The notes beneath the pieces are model-generated. The model was given only the letters and a program-made list of their open reading frames with translations. It made no database searches and was not told the DNA's origin. The translations under genes were made by a program, and so were the position numbers. Below, piece after piece: positions 52,702 through 61,346 of a DNA stretch of 64,000 nt (its first letter is position 1; every line of letters begins with the position of its first letter). Source of the stretch: JAEUKA01 sp035328405 (lineage in GTDB: Bacteria; Myxococcota_A; Polyangia; Palsa-1104; JAEUJZ01); NCBI GenBank assembly GCA_035328405.1, contig DAOLIT010000003.1, positions 58,446 to 122,445 of the forward strand. Direction: 5' to 3'.

Positions 52702-54773
52702 TTCGTTGCGGCCACCCGGTTTTTCTCGCAGTGCCGCATCGCGATGTGTGCGACGGCGGCGCTCAACCTCACACGCCCATCCGCATCTGCCAGAAGCGAC
52801 GCAACCTGTTCGGAATCACAGGTGTTCTTGCTCTGTGTGGCCAGTCTTCCCAGGCTCGCGACTGCTTTTTGCCGAATCATCGCCGAGGGAGCTTCGAGTT
52901 TGGGTTTCAGTGTTTCCAACGCCCGCACATCACCTGACGCCGCGAGCAATGCAGCAAACGACAAGTCCTCTGGATGTGTTCGGGAAAGTTCGTACAGCAC
53001 GTCCCGCCCCTCTTTGATCCCGGACAGCGCCAGCACCTCCGCAGCCTCTGCCCGCAAATGCGGATTGGATTCCTTTATCGCCTTGTTCAGCCGCTTGGTC
53101 GTCTCGGGTTCCCGCATACGAAACAATTCTCGCAGCGCCGATCGATAGACCGATGGACGAATGCTCCCTTGGTTCACACTCCGCCGTGTCACCTCTTTCA
53201 ATTCGGCCCCCTTGACTACCCCTTTTTGTGCCATCACGACATACGCTCTCAGCTGCGTTTCTCCGTCGAGGGCCGCACTCCTAGTGGATGCGGAGAGAGC
53301 CATTTGCACCGACATGTCCCCCCATTGCATGCGCGCGATCATCGTTTCAATGCCCACGACACCACCGGCTTTTTCACCGAGCTTTTTCAGTGCCCCCAAC
53401 ATCGCCGCATCCGCCCTTCCTCCTAAACTTCCCATGGCTTGCAGAGCTGCTTTCGAGACAGCAGGCTCCTCGTCGAGAAGCAACGTGTTCAACTCCTTTT
53501 GCAGCGTGTTGCCGCCCACTTCTCCGATGGTTTGTGCCAATGCCCGACGTTCGTCCTTTGGACCCCCAAGCGCCATCGAGACACGTTGCAGCGCAACCTC
53601 GGCGGGCGACACCGATTTTCTAGGTTGTTTTCCGGGGATAGGAGGATCTTTCTTTTCGACCAGTTTCGCTGGCAGTGGGCGAGACCCCCGAAGAAGCCAC
53701 GCCGTGCCTCCTATTGCCAACATTGCGACAACGGCAACAGGCAGCCACCACCTTTTCGCCACGAAATGAGTCAGACTGGAACGTGCATTTTCGGGAATCG
53801 AAGTACCACTCGAATGCGTCGAGTTCATTTGGCTTTTGTCCGACAGGTCAGGTAGTGCGACCATGGGCCAAGCCGTCTGAAGTTCATCCAGAAATTCCCC
53901 TACATTTTGGTACCGCTGCTCAGCCTCCTTCGCCAGCGCCCGAGCCAAAATCCGGTCCATCTCAGGCCAATTGATCTTTGGGCGATTCAAACCTTTTTGT
54001 AGCGCAATTTCCGACGGTGGCGTCAGCGTGTCGTACAGGTGTTTGGACAGCACTTCAATCGGACTCCCAGAGAACGGTCTCTGTCCCGCCAGTGCCTCAT
54101 ACAACATCACCCCGATGGAGTATACGTCTGTCCTCGCATCGACTTGTGCGGAATGGCGAATCTGTTCCGGTGCCATATACGCTGGAGTTCCCAACATTGC
54201 TCCGCTCACCGTTGTCATCCCCGCCCCCGGCTGCCCCAAATTCTTGGCCACCCCAAAATCCAAAAGCTTCACCTGCACCCCTCCTTCCCCATCCCCCACA
54301 ATCATCACATTATCCGGCTTGAGGTCCCTATGGATGATGCCGAGGTCGTGGGCGGCACCTATGGCGGAGAGTAGGGGGGCGAAGGTGGTTGAGATTTCGT
54401 CGTCGGAAAGTGGGGAGCGGCGGAGGCGAGAGCGCAGGGACTCGCCATTGAGAAGCTCCATGACGTAGTAGAGGGACCCATCGTCTGTGCGACCGAAGTC
54501 GTAGACCTCGACGATGTTGGGATGACCAATGCGCGTGACCATCTCGGCTTCGCGTTGAAAGCGTGTCGCCTGAACCTCGGTGTGAAAAGCTCCGGTGCGC
54601 AGAACTTTGATGGCGACGGTGCGACCCAAATCTCGGTGTTCCGCGAGAAAGACGACACCCATTCCTCCCTCGCCGAGTTTTTGGAGCAGCCGATACCGAC
54701 CCAGCTCAGAACCCTCACCGACGGGTGCCGAGGCTTTCTTCGATGGTTTCGGTTCGATCTCGGTATGGGACAT
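52698..54773 (-). CDS. Transmembrane Ser/Thr kinase with HEAT-like ectodomain
   Basis: The product is 691 residues from ATG 54773 (an upstream TTG adds 12). The Hanks kinase is intact: Gly loop GEGGMG (34-39), Lys56 in VAIKVL, HRDLKPDN (148-155), DFG (172-174), APE (201-203). A transmembrane helix spans ~342-361. The C-terminal half carries HEAT-like repeats (VSKAALQAMGSLGGRADAAML, LRAEAAEVLALSGIKEGRDVL, IRQKAVASLGRLATQSK). It shares this ectodomain type with the pseudokinase downstream, which suggests duplication of an ancestral kinase-HEAT gene and loss of catalysis in one copy. It heads the three-gene operon. Confidence 0.9.
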   Translation of the reverse strand: MSHTEIEPKPSKKASAPVGEGSELGRYRLLQKLGEGGMGVVFLAEHRDLGRTVAIKVLRTGAFHTEVQATRFQREAEMVTRIGHPNIVEVYDFGRTDDGSLYYVMELLNGESLRSRLRRSPLSDDEISTTFAPLLSAIGAAHDLGIIHRDLKPDNVMIVGDGEGGVQVKLLDFGVAKNLGQPGAGMTTVSGAMLGTPAYMAPEQIRHSAQVDARTDVYSIGVMLYEALAGQRPFSGSPIEVLSKHLYDTLTPPSEIALQKGLNRPKINWPEMDRILARALAKEAEQRYQNVGEFLDELQTAWPMVALPDLSDKSQMNSTHSSGTSIPENARSSLTHFVAKRWWLPVAVVAMLAIGGTAWLLRGSRPLPAKLVEKKDPPIPGKQPRKSVSPAEVALQRVSMALGGPKDERRALAQTIGEVGGNTLQKELNTLLLDEEPAVSKAALQAMGSLGGRADAAMLGALKKLGEKAGGVVGIETMIARMQWGDMSVQMALSASTRSAALDGETQLRAYVVMAQKGVVKGAELKEVTRRSVNQGSIRPSVYRSALRELFRMREPETTKRLNKAIKESNPHLRAEAAEVLALSGIKEGRDVLYELSRTHPEDLSFAALLAASGDVRALETLKPKLEAPSAMIRQKAVASLGRLATQSKNTCDSEQVASLLADADGRVRLSAAVAHIAMRHCEKNRVAATK

Positions 54774-54939
54774 GATGCAGCGCACACATTTTACCTTGCA
54801 TTTTGTCACCCTGGCTGGATGAAGCGAGGCAGATATGCCTTTTCAGAATGGAATGGAAATGTGTGATTAATTACAAAAGAAATTCAATGAAGAACTATCG
54901 AGAACGGTACGACATTTGCGGAGAGTCGTCTTTGCTGGG

Positions 54940-57063
54940 TCAAGAAGCAGCCGTGTCGATGTGCAGGCTCTCGCGGGCCGATTGAAGCCACGCGACGGGT
55001 GTTCTGCGCACCGGGGATGCGACAAAGTGCAAGTGCAGACGGAGAGCCATCGCGAAAAGGCAAGCCTTTTGAGTCAAGGCATCGTCGAGAAAAAAGCCAA
55101 TTCGCAGGCTCGTACCCGATGCAGTCGAGCCGACCAGGGCGAGGTGTTGGGCCAACGTCTCTTCGACGGGGATGTCACGTAGACACAGGGCAATCAGGGG
55201 ATGTTGCAACACCAAGTCAGGGAGTCGGTCGAAGTGAGAGACAGGAACCAAGAGGCCCGGCGGTTCGGAGGTCGGCAGAAGGAATCGGAATGGGCGAGGC
55301 TCGTCGAGCTCGGTCGCATCGGCGAGCAGACAGGGGACTGCCGTCAGTTCCTCGGCCAGGACCGCTTCTGCTTCGGTCTGGACGTGCGACCACACGGGCA
55401 CATGGGCAGCCCTGCGAGAAGCCGCAAGCAGCCAAGTCAAATCGGGATCGGCAGAAACGTGGGACAGCGATAGGGGTTGTGTTCCGGGAAACAACAAACC
55501 CCGGTGGCCATCAAGTGTGACCACATCGCCTTTGCGGAGTGTGTGTTCGCGGGTTTCAGCGTGGTCTTTGTCCACACGCAGAGAACTGCAACCGACCACG
55601 GCGCAACGTCCGAGCCCTCGTGCAATGACCGCAGCGTGAGAAGTGATGCCGCCGCGAGTCGTGACAAGGCCAGTAGCGGCCTCAATGCCCGCAATGTCCT
55701 CTGTGGAGGTCTCTGTACGAATGAGGATGGCCCCCCTGCCTTGCTGACGATGCTCGATGGCATCCTGAGACGAAAACACGACAGGGCCAAGGACCGCGCC
55801 CGGCGAGGCCGGCAGACCGCGGACGATCGCTTGCGTTTTGGCGTTTACCGTCGGCAAAAACAACTCGGCAAGCCGGCGCGGTTCCATCCGCAAAAGGGCC
55901 TGTGGTTCTGTGATGCAACCGTCGTGCAGCAAGTCCCGCGCGATTCGGACCATGGCGCGTGCAGATCGCTTCCCAGATCGAGTTTGCAGCAAAAAAAGCT
56001 GGCCTTGCTCGACGGTAAATTCAATGTCCTGGAGGTCGCCCAGGTGTTGCTCCAAGGTCTGCGCGGCGCGTTCAAGCTCCAGGTGTGCAGCAGGGAGAAC
56101 CGTTTTCAGCTCGGCGATCGGAAGCGGTATGGTGCCGCCCGACACCAAGTCGTCGCCTTGTGAGGTCGGCAAAAACTCTCCGCACAGACCCCTTTCGCCA
56201 GTACGGGGGTCGCGAGAAAACACGACTCCTGTTGCGGAATCGGGGCCTACGTTTCCAAACACCATCGCTTGCAGGGTGACCGCAGTGCCGACCTCGCCTG
56301 AGATATTTTGCAGACGGCGATACTCCTGAGCACGCGGTGAAAAAAACGACCGCAAAACGGCGTATACGGCTTCGCGGAGCTGCACAAAAGCATCCTCAGG
56401 AACCGTTTGCCCAGTCCGAGCCAGGATTTCCCGTTCGTATTCCCCGCACAACACTTCTAGATCCGTTACGGACAGTTCGAGATCGTGGCCCGCGCCGCGC
56501 CTTTGCTTGAACGAAAGAAAAAGCGACAACAGGGGATCAGGCAGACGGGCGGACCCAGACGATAGTCCCAGGACCGACGTGGCATATTTGTGCAAAAAGC
56601 GCCGTCTGCAATCGAACGCGCACCGCACATCCCCAAGTCTCTTCCCAAGCCCAGGAATCGCAGCTGACGTAAGCCCCACATTGAGCAACGTGTCCAGCAT
56701 GCCGGGCATCGAGACTTCGCTTCCCGAACGGACAGACAACAACAGAGGACGTTGCGGATCGCCAAAAACGGCGTTTTCCCGCTGACCCATCACGGCAAGC
56801 TGCGCAAAAATCTGTTCCCACACCGCATCGGGAAGGCGGTTCTGCCGCACAAATTCGGGCCACAAGGTGGCGGGCAAAATCAAAAACGGAGGCACCGGCA
56901 AACCCAGCGCGGCCATGCGCAGCAGACCGGCCCCCTTTTGGCCCAGCCTCACCGGGTCCGGTACGGGGGGTTCGGTCGATTCGTGTGGGGGCGAAGGAAT
57001 CGACGACACAACCCGTGAGGCTGGAAGCCACATCACCACATCCTGCGTTTGAAAAATCTTCAT
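54940..57063 (-). CDS. Pyruvate phosphate dikinase-like protein without the PEP/pyruvate barrel
   Basis: The product is 707 residues from ATG 57063 (ATG 57084 is also possible; neither has a good ribosome site). The N-terminal ATP-grasp region has PPDK marks: GQKGAGLLRMAALGLPVPP, LLSVRSGSEVSMPGMLDTLLNVG (~109-131), GEVGTAVTLQAMVFGN and VVFSRDPRTGE. The swivelling phosphohistidine domain is present with H476 in GGITSHAAVIARG. After ~530 the usual ~350-residue PEP/pyruvate TIM barrel, with its Arg and Cys signatures, is missing. About 180 unrelated residues replace it, so the classical reaction is unlikely. It may phosphorylate another acceptor or act as a regulatory protein. Confidence 0.75.
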   Translation of the reverse strand: MKIFQTQDVVMWLPASRVVSSIPSPPHESTEPPVPDPVRLGQKGAGLLRMAALGLPVPPFLILPATLWPEFVRQNRLPDAVWEQIFAQLAVMGQRENAVFGDPQRPLLLSVRSGSEVSMPGMLDTLLNVGLTSAAIPGLGKRLGDVRCAFDCRRRFLHKYATSVLGLSSGSARLPDPLLSLFLSFKQRRGAGHDLELSVTDLEVLCGEYEREILARTGQTVPEDAFVQLREAVYAVLRSFFSPRAQEYRRLQNISGEVGTAVTLQAMVFGNVGPDSATGVVFSRDPRTGERGLCGEFLPTSQGDDLVSGGTIPLPIAELKTVLPAAHLELERAAQTLEQHLGDLQDIEFTVEQGQLFLLQTRSGKRSARAMVRIARDLLHDGCITEPQALLRMEPRRLAELFLPTVNAKTQAIVRGLPASPGAVLGPVVFSSQDAIEHRQQGRGAILIRTETSTEDIAGIEAATGLVTTRGGITSHAAVIARGLGRCAVVGCSSLRVDKDHAETREHTLRKGDVVTLDGHRGLLFPGTQPLSLSHVSADPDLTWLLAASRRAAHVPVWSHVQTEAEAVLAEELTAVPCLLADATELDEPRPFRFLLPTSEPPGLLVPVSHFDRLPDLVLQHPLIALCLRDIPVEETLAQHLALVGSTASGTSLRIGFFLDDALTQKACLFAMALRLHLHFVASPVRRTPVAWLQSARESLHIDTAAS

Positions 57064-57073
57064 CGAATTGCGT

Positions 57074-57721
57074 TCAACATACATCGTGCCGCGCCGTGTC
57101 GTATGTGAAACCCGGTGTATTTTCCATCCAATTTTCGACCAACCGTTCCGCTTTCCCATCAAACGGAATCCCTAGCATCTCAGATTGGGCGGCACGCAAC
57201 GCAATATATTGCGCGAGTCGATCAAAATTGGTCAGGCGTGCTTCCACAAGACGAAATTCCTCTTCCGATCTGGCCAGATTCCCAAGGAAGCAAGCGCACG
57301 CTGCCGCGCGTGTACATACCTCGAAGCAGAGATCAAATCACTGCGTGGGTTTTCCCAACAGCGGACACGCTTCGTCATCGGAATGCTCTTCTCCTGTCAA
57401 CAGAGCCGTGCCCTCTTTGATTGTCACCATGAAACGGCGGTCCAGAGGCCGCGCACTGGTCTCATCGAGCCAGACCCCTGATCGAACTTTCCGAAACCTC
57501 TCCCATGCAAATCTCGAACATGCTTGAGCAGGAATCGTGCGAAAGAAGTGACGACTTTTTGCGCAACCCCCCTCCTTCCGCCCACCAATCCCCTCTGCTT
57601 TTCCACCCCCAATCACCCCTGTCACAACATCCAACAGCGACGAAAGAAAAATAGTTCTTGCTCGGTCCAGAATCGATGTGGAATTGAGCGGGGGTGTTGA
57701 ACACCCTATCTTTGCAACCAT
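57074..57721 (-). pseudogene. Reading frame interrupted by an in-frame TGA, upstream of the PPDK-like gene
   Basis: On the minus strand one frame reads from 57721 to a TGA at 57338-57340 and continues, in the same frame, for 87 codons to a TGA at 57074. The part before the stop (WERFRKVRSGVWLDETSARPLDRRFMV...) and the part after it (LARSEEEFRLVEARLTNFDRL, LGIPFDGKAERLVENWM) both read like a normal soluble protein, and no start codon with a ribosome site serves the second part. The first ~50 residues (Gly/Lys-rich) may not be coding. A nonsense mutation, a sequencing error or stop readthrough are all possible. It ends 10 bases before the PPDK-like start, as an operon neighbour would. No family was recognised. 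Confidence 0.45.
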
Positions 57722-57930
57722 TCCCGAAACCTCAGTTGGTGCATCATGGGCTTAGGACACCCTGCGAATGCGTACGTCGTGACGGGAGGGACAAGGTGGG
57801 TATGGGTTGGATGGTTTCGGTTTGAGGTTCGGGGCTGACTTGAAGGGGCTGTGGATATAGGCGGGGGACGATTTGTGTTTTTGAGGGGAGAAATTCGACG
57901 GTCGGAGGGATTTGGGGGTAGGGTGTTTGA

Positions 57931-58761
57931 ATGGCGGTTGAATGGGTAGACAAGGTTCGATTGCGGGCGCTGCTGCGGGAGTGTCTGCGGACGGATGCGG
58001 ACTTTGAGGCGTTTTGTCTGGACCACTTTGCTGAGGTGCAGAAGCGGTTTGGTGGACGGATGGAGCGGGTGGAGAAAGAGAACCTGCTCCTTTTGCATGC
58101 GCGCAGTCTGGAAGAGATTCTCTCGGCGCTCGGGCGGCGCTTTCCAGACAAGGCAGACTGGTCGGCCATGCGGATTCAGGAGGAGGTGTCCGAACGCACG
58201 CGAGCGACTGCGGTTTCGCGCGTGCGAAGGCTGCGGATCGGCTTGGTTGTGCTGGGGGGAGTCGCGGTTTTGTTGCCGATGGGGGTGGGACTGTGGCATG
58301 CGGTCAAACCGTCGGTGGCGGACTGTGGGGGGCTGCTTTTGGATGATGTTTTTGTGGTCAAACAGCAGATGCCAAGCGGTGGGATTCTGCTTTCCCTGGA
58401 TGCGCGGCTGCGGCACGGGGGTCAGGCGCACGGGGCGGTTGATGTAACTCGGGCGATTCTGCTGGTTGTGGACAAGCAGGCGGAGCGGGCTCCGTATGAG
58501 ATCTCTGCGAACTACGATCTGTTGGTGAGTGGGGACAATAGTGAGGCTGCGGTGGCTCAGCGGCTCACGACGGGTGAGATGGACCGGATTGTGTTGCGGC
58601 TCGGCTTCACACAGGAGACTGCGGCGTATCAGTACACGGCGAAACTACGGTTCCGCTACAACGGAAGCTGCATGGTAGAGAGTGCGCCGTTGGTCCTTGC
58701 GAGGGAGTCGGCGCGCTGGCCTGGTGCGATTCCTGCGTCTGGTCTGCGGAGGGGGAAGTAG
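57931..58761 (+). CDS. Membrane protein with N-terminal adaptor-like (EAD/death-like) helical domain
   Basis: The product is 276 residues. The N-terminal ~80 residues are a compact helical module (VRLRALLRECLRTDADFEAFCLDHF, FGGRMERVEKENLLLLH, LEEILSALGRRF). They resemble the short adaptor domains that precede effectors in bacterial conflict and apoptosis-like systems (effector-associated domains). An Arg-rich stretch (RTRATAVSRVRRLR) and one transmembrane helix at ~101-122 follow, which places the N-terminal domain in the cytoplasm. Residues ~130-276 are a beta-rich extracytoplasmic domain. It is transcribed toward the caspase and CHAT genes, ~450 bases upstream of them. The domain identity is inference from sequence pattern. 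Confidence 0.65.
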   Translation: MAVEWVDKVRLRALLRECLRTDADFEAFCLDHFAEVQKRFGGRMERVEKENLLLLHARSLEEILSALGRRFPDKADWSAMRIQEEVSERTRATAVSRVRRLRIGLVVLGGVAVLLPMGVGLWHAVKPSVADCGGLLLDDVFVVKQQMPSGGILLSLDARLRHGGQAHGAVDVTRAILLVVDKQAERAPYEISANYDLLVSGDNSEAAVAQRLTTGEMDRIVLRLGFTQETAAYQYTAKLRFRYNGSCMVESAPLVLARESARWPGAIPASGLRRGK

Positions 58762-58870
58762 GGACGAAGGATTCTGTTCGGCCACGCGACCGCCCTGTCC
58801 GAGCCACCGACGGATGCGGAAGCTGCCCACCGCTGCATCGAGGAGTCGCCAGTCCAGTTCTGCCAAAAAC

Positions 58871-58930
58871 GGCGGAAAACGGCGGAAAACGGCGGAAAAC
58901 GGCGGAAAACGGCGGAAAACGGCGGAAAAG
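58871..58930. repeat. Six tandem copies of a 10-base unit (ggcggaaaac)
   Basis: Five exact copies at 58871-58920 and a sixth with one change (ggcggaaaag). The preceding ten bases end in aaaac and may be a decayed copy. It lies between the adaptor-like gene and the caspase gene, about 285 bases before the latter. Confidence 0.95.
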
Positions 58931-59030
58931 AGCACTTTCGTCGGCCCTTCTTGGCCGCAGGAAAAGAGCCCAAGATCGCGCTCGATTCCCCAGCGGGCAT
59001 GTCTCGGCTTCCCCAGGGTTGATGTTGCTG

Positions 59031-59083
59031 GTGGCCAGGGTGGGCGAAGGTGGGCCAGGGGTGGGCCAGGGGTGGGCAGGGCT
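59031..59083. repeat. G-rich imperfect tandem repeat (tgggccagggg units)
   Basis: Two exact 11-base units (59051-59072), flanked by degenerate copies (ggtggccaggg, tgggcgaagg, tgggcaggg). The strand is strongly G-rich with several GGG runs, so folding into G-quadruplex-like structure is conceivable. Confidence 0.8.
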
Positions 59084-59213
59084 CAGTCAAGAGTCGCTTG
59101 GGGCCCCGATCCCAAGGGCCGCGTGCGTCGCCAGAAGACAGTCGGGAAAGCAGGCATGAAACATGCAAGTGCCTGATTTCAAACAGACCACAAACTCGAA
59201 CAGGAGTTTCCCG

Positions 59214-61346
59214 ATGAGCACACCGATCATTCGTTCCTTCGTCAACCGAAACCGAAAAATCCTCTGGGTTGTCGTGCTTGGCGTGGTGATGGCGAGTACA
59301 TGGAGCGTGGCCTTGCAGGTCCAAGCGGTGCCGCCACAGAAGCAGACGAAAGGGGTGTCGCGCAAACGGGCGTTGCTCGTCGGGATCAGTCGGTATCCAC
59401 AGGCAGGAAAGGACTCGTGGAAACCCCTGAACACCCATCAAGACATCGTGCAGATGAAGGACGCACTGCGCGTCCATGGATTTGCAGCAGAGGACGTAAA
59501 GGTGTTGGAGGATGGCGAGGCGACGGCAGAGGGCATTCGTGCGGCATTTCGGTCGCACCTCATCAGCCCCGCGAAGCCTGGGGATACGCTGCTGTTTCAC
59601 TTTTCGGGCCATGGGCAGCAAGTTTCCGATGACAACGGGGACGAAATTGATGGTCTGGATGAAACGCTGGTTCCGGCCAACGCCACCGACCAGCACGCGC
59701 AGGCAGGGGCCAAAACCAACCTCCGCGATGATGAGATCGGGGCGTGGCTCAAGGAGCTTGGGGACAAATTGCGGGGTCCAGATGGAAAGCAAGGCGGCAG
59801 CATTGTGGTGACGCTGGATAGCTGCTTTTCGGGGACCGCCATGCGCGGCGATCTGGTGGAACGGGGACATGGCTGGGATGAAAATCTCGATGGAGTCAAG
59901 CCGCCAAGACGGGATACCGACCGTGGTGCCCAGCTCTCTGCATCGCTGCAAGACAAAGACGGTGAAGTGCAGTTCCTATCAGCGGCGCTGAGCACGCAGA
60001 CGGCGAAAGAACGGAATGGGATGGGGGTGTTTACGGCAGCACTCGTCCAGGCGCTCAAGCGGGCGGACAATCAGACGACCTATCAGGCACTGCTCGACGA
60101 CATTTCGTATGAAATGGCACAGAGTGGCGTTCGCGAACAGACGCCCGGACTGGAAGGAAACGGCGATCTGATCCTGTTTGGCGGTGAAGCGCGGAAGCCA
60201 GAGCGGACGACGCGCATTCTTGAGGTTGACGGGGATACGTTGACGATGGCCGCAGGACAGCTCCATTTGGTGACGAAGGGGTCGATCTACGCGGTGCATC
60301 GGGCAGGAACGGACAAGCTCGGCGACGGGAACAAGCTGGGGGAAGCAGAGGTTGTGTCGGTTGGTGCGGGGGAAAGTGTGTTGCGGCTGAAGCCGAATGC
60401 ACAGGTGCCCCAGAATGCAACGAAGCGCACGGTACTCCTGGGGGCGCGGGTGGTCGAACTGGCGCATCGCTACGCGGACAGTCCTGTGCGGGTACGGTTT
60501 GTTGGTTTGCCTGTGGAGCTCGTCCAGGTGCTGCGCGCGATTCCTGTGCTGACTGCGCGGGATGCAGCCGCTAGCGACTACGATGTGGAAGTCCGGGGCG
60601 AACCGAAGGGGATTGGTTTGTATCGACCCGAGTCGCGGGCCCCCTTCTGTGTGGTTGCGGCAGACGCAACGGCGCAGATCGAATCGATTCTGCGTGCAGA
60701 GTGGCGGTGGCGGAGCGTGATGAACCTGCGCTCCAACGATGCGGAGGCCCAGGTCAAGCTGCGCATTGTGCCGGTGCAGTGTCCGCCCGGTTCTCCGCAC
60801 AAGGGACTGCGGCTAACGGAACGCACCGACGTGCCCAAGACCGAGCCGCTGCGCTTGCACGCCGGAGACTGCTTCCAGTTGGAGCTACACAACCCAACCC
60901 CCAACGATCTGTGGACGACGGTGCTCCAACTTTCGGCGGACGGCAGCATTGAGCCCTCCTTTCCGCATCCCCGGCGGTTTGGAGAGCACCTGGTTTTGCA
61001 CCGCCAGACCGTCCGCATTCCGACCCCCTATGTGTACAAGGTCGAGTTGTCCAAGGACCGAAAACATGAGCGTTCCGCCTTCAAAGTCATCGCCACCACA
61101 GAGCCCCTCAACTTGAACCCCCTCATCCAGCACGCCTACGAAATGTCCCGCATGCCAACGCAGAACCGAGGCGCAGCAGAGTCAGAGCTGGCACAGCAGC
61201 GCAGCAGCGTTTCCGCCAAGCTGGGCCCCTTGGTGCAGCTCCTTGCCGACACCGCCCTGGGCGAGCGAAAGGGAACCCTGTTGCCCACGTCTTTGGATGC
61301 GTGGGGAGTGACCACACAGTATCTAGATCAGGAGGTGAAGCCATGA
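59214..61346 (+). CDS. Exported caspase-family (C14) peptidase with DUF4384-like tail
   Basis: The start is ATG 59214 (AGGAG 8 bases upstream), 710 residues. The N-terminus (RNRKILWVVVLGVVMASTWSVALQVQA-VPP) is a signal peptide or membrane anchor, so the protease is extracytoplasmic. The caspase-fold domain (~48-325) has RALLVGISRYP, the catalytic His H133 in FHFSGHGQQ and Cys C204 in TLDSCFSGTA, plus FLSAALSTQTA. The middle is beta-rich. The region ~545-640 (LHAGDCFQLELHNPTPNDLW...DGSIEPSFP) resembles DUF4384. It overlaps the CHAT gene start by ATGA, so both are made together. Confidence 0.88.
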   Translation: MSTPIIRSFVNRNRKILWVVVLGVVMASTWSVALQVQAVPPQKQTKGVSRKRALLVGISRYPQAGKDSWKPLNTHQDIVQMKDALRVHGFAAEDVKVLEDGEATAEGIRAAFRSHLISPAKPGDTLLFHFSGHGQQVSDDNGDEIDGLDETLVPANATDQHAQAGAKTNLRDDEIGAWLKELGDKLRGPDGKQGGSIVVTLDSCFSGTAMRGDLVERGHGWDENLDGVKPPRRDTDRGAQLSASLQDKDGEVQFLSAALSTQTAKERNGMGVFTAALVQALKRADNQTTYQALLDDISYEMAQSGVREQTPGLEGNGDLILFGGEARKPERTTRILEVDGDTLTMAAGQLHLVTKGSIYAVHRAGTDKLGDGNKLGEAEVVSVGAGESVLRLKPNAQVPQNATKRTVLLGARVVELAHRYADSPVRVRFVGLPVELVQVLRAIPVLTARDAAASDYDVEVRGEPKGIGLYRPESRAPFCVVAADATAQIESILRAEWRWRSVMNLRSNDAEAQVKLRIVPVQCPPGSPHKGLRLTERTDVPKTEPLRLHAGDCFQLELHNPTPNDLWTTVLQLSADGSIEPSFPHPRRFGEHLVLHRQTVRIPTPYVYKVELSKDRKHERSAFKVIATTEPLNLNPLIQHAYEMSRMPTQNRGAAESELAQQRSSVSAKLGPLVQLLADTALGERKGTLLPTSLDAWGVTTQYLDQEVKP

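Larger units (their letters stand above)
58762..59213. other. Intergenic region with two simple tandem repeats
   Basis: There is no convincing gene. Frames crossing the region on both strands translate the repeats and have no protein-like features. The repeats are listed separately. A good AGGAG site at ~59201 belongs to the caspase gene. Confidence 0.6.

Noticed and set aside
54774..54939. Promoter for the kinase operon in the AT-rich stretch
   Set aside because: Several TTGAAT and TAATTAAT-like words occur but none has acceptable -35/-10 spacing and quality.
57338..57340. In-frame TGA as a selenocysteine codon
   Set aside because: No redox motif surrounds it and no selenocysteine genes are in view; a nonsense mutation or sequencing error is simpler. 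Kept only as an open check.
58871..58930. Regular repeats that might be a CRISPR array
   Set aside because: The units are 10 bases in direct contact with no spacers, so this is a simple tandem repeat.
58656..59951. 431-codon minus-strand open frame over the repeats and caspase 5' end
   Set aside because: It is antisense to the caspase gene and translates the tandem repeats into Phe/Arg/Pro-rich sequence with no domain.
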